Assembly (NCBI GenBank): GCA_005239165.1
Contig: RAPG01000015.1
Coordinates: 34,184 to 98,183 of the forward strand
Length of the DNA stretch: 64,000 nucleotides
DNA from: Allopusillimonas ginsengisoli
GTDB lineage: Bacteria > Pseudomonadota > Gammaproteobacteria > Burkholderiales > Burkholderiaceae_B
Direction: 5' to 3'
In this document: positions 63,556-64,000 of the stretch, piece by piece
Position numbering within the stretch: the first letter of the stretch is position 1
How the letters are laid out: the number at the start of each line of letters is the position of its first letter
Notes under the pieces: model-generated
Database searches by the model: none
What the model saw: only the letters and a program-made list of their open reading frames with translations
What the model was told of the DNA's origin: nothing
Position numbers and translations under genes: made by a program

Positions 63556-63564
63556 ATTGTAGCA
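63556..63564 (-). promoter_or_regulatory. Candidate extended -10 promoter of the nuo operon
   Basis: On the minus strand TGCTACAAT appears 35 bases upstream of the nuoA ATG: TACAAT is a good -10 hexamer and the TGC before it gives the extended -10 form. No convincing -35 box is visible at the right spacing. Confidence 0.45.
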
Positions 63565-63922
63565 TTTTGAGAGCGTCTTTCTACTGAAAAACCCTTAAGC
63601 TTCTCAAGCCGTCAGGGATTCTTCACCCGACCGCCCTCTGATTGTCTATAGCGGTGGCACGTTGCGACGACACAACGACACCGCAACACCTGGTCGCAGG
63701 CATATATCAAAGTATTGCTATTGAAACGCCATGCCATGGCTTTCAGCCTTTAAAGCATCAAGGCCGCCCCTCTGTCGCAGCGCCGGCCACTGTCCTGGGA
63801 AAGCCCCAGGCCCCGTCAGGACGTAACCGCAAAACATGCACTTATCTTGCCGAAACCAGCCGCACCGACCATGGACGACGACATTTACAGTCGCTGCCAG
63901 ACCTTGCCGCGAGCACGACGAG
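63565..63922. other. Intergenic region without a recognised gene
   Basis: About 360 bases between the nuo promoter and the AAC array. I see no tRNA, no secG and no convincing coding frame. A frame from ATG 63871 (MDDDIYSRCQTLPRARRE) runs into the repeat as poly-Gln and is open at the edge, but has no ribosome binding site. The minus-strand frame across it is a poly-Leu artefact of the repeat. Confidence 0.5.

Positions 63923-64000
<78 letters not shown>

Overview
The window reads as a gene-dense chromosomal segment of a betaproteobacterium of the order Burkholderiales, most like the Alcaligenaceae (the Bordetella/Achromobacter/Pusillimonas group). The grounds are an intact 14-gene nuoA-N operon with separate nuoC and nuoD and a DUF2818 gene after nuoN, two branched-chain amino-acid-type (Liv) ABC transporter clusters, a TRAP transporter, an intracellular PHB depolymerase, a Par27-like parvulin, an OmpR/EnvZ pair of RisAS type, and moderate-to-high G+C by eye. 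No phage, integrase, transposase, CRISPR array, rRNA or tRNA was recognised.

Layout. 1-8.0 kb: the first codons of trpB, relA, a flavodoxin, a RidA-family protein, pncB, fdxA, phaZ, an orphan RnfB-like ferredoxin and nth. 8.1-18.0 kb: two complete Liv-type ABC systems facing each other. The left one is livG-livF-livK-livH-livM on the plus strand. The right one is livK-livH-(livM::livG fusion)-livF on the minus strand. They converge on a terminator followed by 14 copies of an octamer. 18.2-20.3 kb: msrB-yciB-bolA-parvulin, a tightly packed plus-strand operon that ends in a terminator and a second, more complex tandem-repeat array. 20.8-31.5 kb: ligA-zipA-smc (minus), lplT (plus), and udg plus a tsaB-rimI fusion (minus). 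31.9-34.7 kb: ompR-envZ and a peroxiredoxin. 34.7-42.3 kb: a catabolic island made of uxuB-uxuA, a divergent GntR regulator, TRAP dctPQM and a zinc alcohol dehydrogenase. 42.3-48.8 kb: ispF-ispD, mfd, serB and a DUF2818 gene. 48.8-63.5 kb: the nuo operon on the minus strand. The right edge is a pure AAC trinucleotide repeat that runs off the window.

How the genes work together. The 34.7-42.3 kb island fits uptake of a sugar acid by the TRAP transporter, oxidation by the dehydrogenase to D-fructuronate, reduction by UxuB to D-mannonate and dehydration by UxuA to 2-keto-3-deoxygluconate, under the FCD-type GntR regulator. L-gulonate is the substrate that best uses all the enzymes. The nuo genes encode respiratory complex I. 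The two Liv systems probably import different amino-acid-like or organic-acid substrates.

Three genome-level oddities recur. Two genes (livH of the left Liv system, and the DUF2818 gene) are broken by what looks like loss of one base in a homopolymer, which could be sequencing error or real mutation. Short tandem repeats sit at intergenic ends, two of them right behind terminators. Several housekeeping enzymes (RelA, LigA, IspD, the uracil-DNA glycosylase) carry Ala/Gly/Gln-rich inserts or linkers. I did not find a clearly new multi-gene system. The most unusual items are the Liv LivF subunit with Arg in place of the Walker A lysine, the gulonate-type island, the fusions, and the repeat arrays.
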